From positions 1 to 6,544 of the forward strand of contig CAMLFI010000146.1 of NCBI GenBank assembly GCA_946479225.1: a stretch of 6,544 nt of DNA, written 5' to 3'. Source of the stretch: an uncultured Mucilaginibacter sp. (GTDB lineage: Bacteria; Bacteroidota; Bacteroidia; Sphingobacteriales; Sphingobacteriaceae). The number at the start of each line of letters is the position of its first letter. Within the stretch, counting starts at the first letter, position 1. Shown here in pieces: positions 5,763-6,544 of this stretch. The notes beneath the pieces are model-generated. The model was not told the DNA's origin and searched no databases. It worked only from the letters and a program-made list of their open reading frames with translations. The translations under genes and the position numbers were made by a program.

Positions 5763-6544
5763 TTATTTGTATCTAATCTCTGTTACCACCGCTTGTACCC
5801 AAAAAGTTGGCCGTATGTACCTATGTAAATGATAAATGGTAAAAGTTTTTTCGCCCCTTGTCCAGGTATATTTGTCATAATTAGCGTTCTCGTTTTCGGG
5901 CTTTAATACCGCTGTTTCATAAAAACTATTAGTAATACCTTGAATGTAATTTTTAACCCTTTTGCCTACCTCTTCATAACTAATACCTGATTGTTGATCC
6001 ACATGGTAACGAACCTTACGATAGCCCTTAACTGTATCGGCTTTTACCAGCACACCAAAAATGTTACTGCCGGCATAGGTGTCCGGAACTACACTACTGC
6101 CGGAAAATGAAGCTGCCGGAATACTATACAGGGTAAGCCCTATTTCCTTTTCGAAACGTTCTTTAGGTTTTTTTTCAAAAAGGATACTGTCTTTGTGTGA
6201 AATTTTAAGCTGGGTAAAACTTGTCTGAAACGGCCAATTTGGATAGGTAACCGCCTCAAAATTCTGCCTGCCTTTAGCAACTGCATTTGCTGCTTTTTTT
6301 TCCTTTTCAGCCAGCTCCTCATTTTTTGCTTTAAGCTCAAGCTTCATTTTGAGCACCTCCATTACTTTGTCTTCATTAAAGGTTTTAATGTCGGGTGCTG
6401 CTTCAAATGCCGTTATTGTTTGAAGTACGTTACTTGTTAATTTCGCATCTGTTTTGGCCATTTCTGCCTCGGCCTGTATTTGCAGGTACAATATTTTGCT
6501 ATTGGCCCCGCCCAGGCTTTTTTTTGCGCTTTCTAAAAATTTCA
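5763..6544 (-). CDS. TPR-like paralogue D, 5' end outside window
   Basis: The reading frame is open to the window edge, so the true start lies beyond 6544. The visible 259 residues begin KFLESAKKSLGGANSKILYL, which aligns with residues 47-66 of paralogue B. About 46 residues, including the expected signal peptide, are therefore missing and the full protein should be near 305 residues. A TTG at 6489-6491 could be mistaken for a start, but it encodes the Leu of the conserved NSKILYL motif. Further along come APDIKTFNEDK, a helical linker rich in Lys/Glu/Ala, YPNWPF, SHKDS, the hairpin NIFGVLVKADTVKGY and the Trp stretch KYTWTRGEKTFTIY. The function is unknown. It is the most upstream array gene seen, so the operon promoter and possibly more copies lie outside the window. 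Confidence 0.86.
   Translation of the reverse strand, partial: KFLESAKKSLGGANSKILYLQIQAEAEMAKTDAKLTSNVLQTITAFEAAPDIKTFNEDKVMEVLKMKLELKAKNEELAEKEKKAANAVAKGRQNFEAVTYPNWPFQTSFTQLKISHKDSILFEKKPKERFEKEIGLTLYSIPAASFSGSSVVPDTYAGSNIFGVLVKADTVKGYRKVRYHVDQQSGISYEEVGKRVKNYIQGITNSFYETAVLKPENENANYDKYTWTRGEKTFTIYHLHRYIRPTFWVQAVVTEIRYK

Noticed and set aside
6489..6491. TTG as the start of paralogue D
   Set aside because: The frame is open upstream to the window edge, and the codons there encode KFLESAKKSLGGANSKI, matching the sister proteins.
1..6544. CRISPR array, insertion sequence, integrase or phage genes
   Set aside because: No regular direct repeats with spacers, no transposase or integrase-like protein, and no target-site duplications were seen; the repeated segments in 2990-6544 are paralogous coding sequence.

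Overview
The window reads as part of a Bacteroidota chromosome, most likely a Sphingobacteriaceae-type organism such as Mucilaginibacter or Pedobacter. That placement rests on three things: the gene order rplM-rpsI-rpsB-tsf, the wording of the ribosomal proteins (for example an L13 that opens MNTLSYKTVSAN), and a promoter of the TTG/TAnnTTTG type. The genus is an impression, not a measured result. Every gene in the window is on the minus strand, so transcription runs from high to low coordinates.

Positions 172-2856 hold a housekeeping translation operon: rplM (L13), rpsI (S9), rpsB (S2) and tsf (EF-Ts). Gaps between the first three genes are 21-23 nt. The rpsB-tsf gap is 97 nt and is largely filled by a long imperfect inverted repeat (1051-1116). 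A Bacteroidota-type promoter and short leader precede rplM (2857-2940). A strong rho-independent terminator (131-164) closes the operon just after tsf. Positions 1-130 hold no gene I can recognise.

Positions 2990-6544 hold the less ordinary part: four tandem paralogous genes, with the most upstream one cut by the window edge. Gaps of only 4, 7 and 23 nt suggest one operon. The three genes with visible 5' ends encode signal peptides cleaved before a Gln, then a near-identical start of the mature protein and a TPR-like helical hairpin. All four have a conserved helical block containing (D/T)FNE(E/D)K, a charged helical linker, and a diverged C-terminal domain. I do not recognise the family by name and assign no biochemical function. 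The pattern is a conserved N-terminal module carrying varied C-terminal domains, which suggests duplication followed by diversification of exported proteins.

No convincing terminator separates this array from the rplM promoter, so some transcription may run from the array into the ribosomal operon. No tRNA, rRNA, CRISPR array, integrase or transposase gene is visible.
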